NCBI GenBank assembly: GCA_937952085.1
Contig: CALFYQ010000354.1
Span: 1-6,161, forward strand
Source: an uncultured Paracoccaceae bacterium
GTDB taxonomy: Bacteria; Pseudomonadota; Alphaproteobacteria; Rhodobacterales; Rhodobacteraceae
Direction: 5' to 3'
Length of the DNA: 6,161 nt
The notes beneath the pieces are model-generated. The model was not told where the DNA came from and did not search any database. It saw only the letters and a list, made by a program, of their open reading frames with translations. This document shows positions 5,049 to 6,161 of the stretch, in pieces (position 1 is the stretch's first letter; each line of letters starts with the position of its first letter). The position numbers and the translations under genes were made by a program.

Positions 5049-6161
5049 TCAGGCGCTTTCGCGGAGCCGGCTTTGGCGGAGCAGCCCGCTCTCCTCGAGG
5101 ATCGGGTAGGCCACGGTGACGAGGAGCGAGTTGATCTCCTTCAGCGCGTGCAGCGCCTCAAGATGGAGATCGCTCGTCTCGAGGCTGCGGGCGGTGGCCT
5201 GGCGGAGCCGTTCGAGGTGCCGCTCCCGGCTGGCGCGTTCGAGGGCGCGCACCGCCTCCTTCTCCCGCACCAGCTGGCGCGCGCTTTCGACGTCGCCGGA
5301 GACGAAGACGTTGAGCGCGAGCTGGAGGTTCGCTTCCACCCGCGCGTGGAGCTTCAGGATCTCCTCCCGCCCCTCGGGCGAGAAGGCGAGCTTCTTCTTC
5401 GTCTTCTCGGCGGCGAGCGGGGCGAGGGAGCGGGCGATGAGGTCCGCCGCGCGTTCGAGGCTGATCGCGAAATCGGCGAGTTCGGCGCTCCGCGCCGCCT
5501 CTTCTTCGCTGAGCGCGGCGCGGCCAAGCTCGGCGACATAGAGCTTCACCTCGCTATGGCGGCGGCCGACGAGGGCCGCGAGGCGGCGGATGCGGTCGAT
5601 CCGCTCCGGCGGGCATTCCTCGAGAAGTTCGGCGACCGGGCGGAACATCCGCGCCACCGTCTCGCCGGCGCGGATCAACTCCCGCTTCGCCGCGGCGAGG
5701 GCGAGGCCGGGCTGCGCCAAGGCGGCGCGGTCGAGCGCGGATGCGGCCTCCTCGTCCGGGTCTCCCTCGGCGGGAGCCGGCGGCTCGGGCAGGAGGCGGA
5801 GGGTCAGCCGCTCCATCGCGCCGGTGAAGGGGAGGGCGAGGACGAGGAGCGCGGCGTTGAAGGCGACGTGAAGGTTCACCACCTGCGCCGCCGCGCCGTC
5901 GCCGAGCGAGGCGAGCGGCGGCGCGAAGACGATGAGCGCGGCGAGGGCGATCCCGGCCCCGGCGGCGCGGAAAACGAGATTGCCGAGCGGGATGCGCCGC
6001 GCCGCCGGCGCGTCTGCGCGGGTGAGCCAGAAGGCGATCAACCCGGCCCCGAAATTGACACCGAGCGCCATCGGCGCCGCAGCCTCGGCCGGGAGAACGC
6101 CGGCGCCGGCGAAGCTGGCGAGAAGAAGGATCGCCGCGACCGAGGAATGCAGCAGCCAGGC
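5049..6161 (-). CDS. Na/Pi cotransporter family protein with PhoU-like domain (5' end outside window)
   Basis: C-terminal 370 residues of a PNaS (Na+/phosphate symporter, NptA/YjbB-like) inner-membrane protein; the full protein would be about 550 residues, so the start and the first transport repeat lie beyond the right edge. Numbering from the edge: AWLLHSSVAAILLLASF (1-17) resembles the second QSSSA-type transport repeat with His and Val replacing usual residues. Further hydrophobic segments lie at about 32-47, 62-86 and 95-113 (the family-typical VNLHVAFNAALLVLALPF). A Pro/Glu/Ala-rich linker spans about 122-150. A helical PhoU-like domain covers about 154-356 and includes LERAADLIARSL and the closing HALKEINSLLVTVAYPILEESGLL. 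Known members move phosphate with Na+, and E. coli YjbB promotes phosphate export. Here it lies 100 bp upstream of phnW on the same strand with no evident terminator between, so it could handle phosphate released by PhnA; transport of a phosphonate is possible but unproven. Confidence 0.88.
   Translation of the reverse strand, partial: AWLLHSSVAAILLLASFAGAGVLPAEAAAPMALGVNFGAGLIAFWLTRADAPAARRIPLGNLVFRAAGAGIALAALIVFAPPLASLGDGAAAQVVNLHVAFNAALLVLALPFTGAMERLTLRLLPEPPAPAEGDPDEEAASALDRAALAQPGLALAAAKRELIRAGETVARMFRPVAELLEECPPERIDRIRRLAALVGRRHSEVKLYVAELGRAALSEEEAARSAELADFAISLERAADLIARSLAPLAAEKTKKKLAFSPEGREEILKLHARVEANLQLALNVFVSGDVESARQLVREKEAVRALERASRERHLERLRQATARSLETSDLHLEALHALKEINSLLVTVAYPILEESGLLRQSRLRESA

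Noticed and set aside
1..6161. CRISPR arrays, insertion sequences, tRNA or rRNA genes, toxin-antitoxin or defence genes.
   Set aside because: No repeat-spacer pattern, transposase motif, inverted terminal repeats or structural RNA sequence was seen; the window is almost fully occupied by five metabolic or transport genes.

Overview
The window is a high-GC bacterial segment in which every supported gene lies on the minus strand. Reading in the direction of transcription (from 6161 down to 1) the order is: a Na+/phosphate cotransporter-family protein with a C-terminal PhoU-like domain (cut by the right edge), then phnW, phnA, phnY and a class III PLP enzyme best read as pbfA (cut by the left edge). 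The GC-rich, densely packed sequence and the resemblance of the enzymes to the phnWAY set known from Sinorhizobium meliloti suggest an alphaproteobacterium, possibly a Rhodobacterales or Rhizobiales member. This placement is an inference and no taxonomic marker is present.

Layout: 5049-6161 is the 3' part of the Na/Pi cotransporter gene. The 100-bp gap at 4949-5048 is the only real intergenic region. It is AT-rich against its surroundings and holds a plausible promoter and a nested palindromic, operator-like element in front of phnW. From 4948 to 1 runs a tight operon: phnW (4948-3755), a 17-bp gap, phnA (3737-2487), a 4-bp GTGA overlap, phnY (2490-1024), a 6-bp gap, then pbfA (1017 to the edge). 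No stretch longer than 300 bases lacks a gene.

How the genes work together: PhnW transaminates 2-aminoethylphosphonate (2-AEP) with pyruvate to phosphonoacetaldehyde and alanine. PhnY oxidises phosphonoacetaldehyde with NAD+ to phosphonoacetate. PhnA hydrolyses phosphonoacetate to acetate and phosphate. PbfA is expected to feed a second natural phosphonate, (R)-1-hydroxy-2-aminoethylphosphonate, into the same phosphonoacetaldehyde pool by eliminating ammonia. The neighbouring Na/Pi cotransporter could move the released phosphate or, more speculatively, a phosphonate. The result is a hydrolytic route that yields carbon, nitrogen and phosphorus without C-P lyase and without the phosphonatase PhnX, neither of which is seen here. 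The enzymes belong to known families. The points that merit attention are the pairing with the Na/Pi cotransporter, the compact operator-like element, and the same-frame phnY/pbfA junction.
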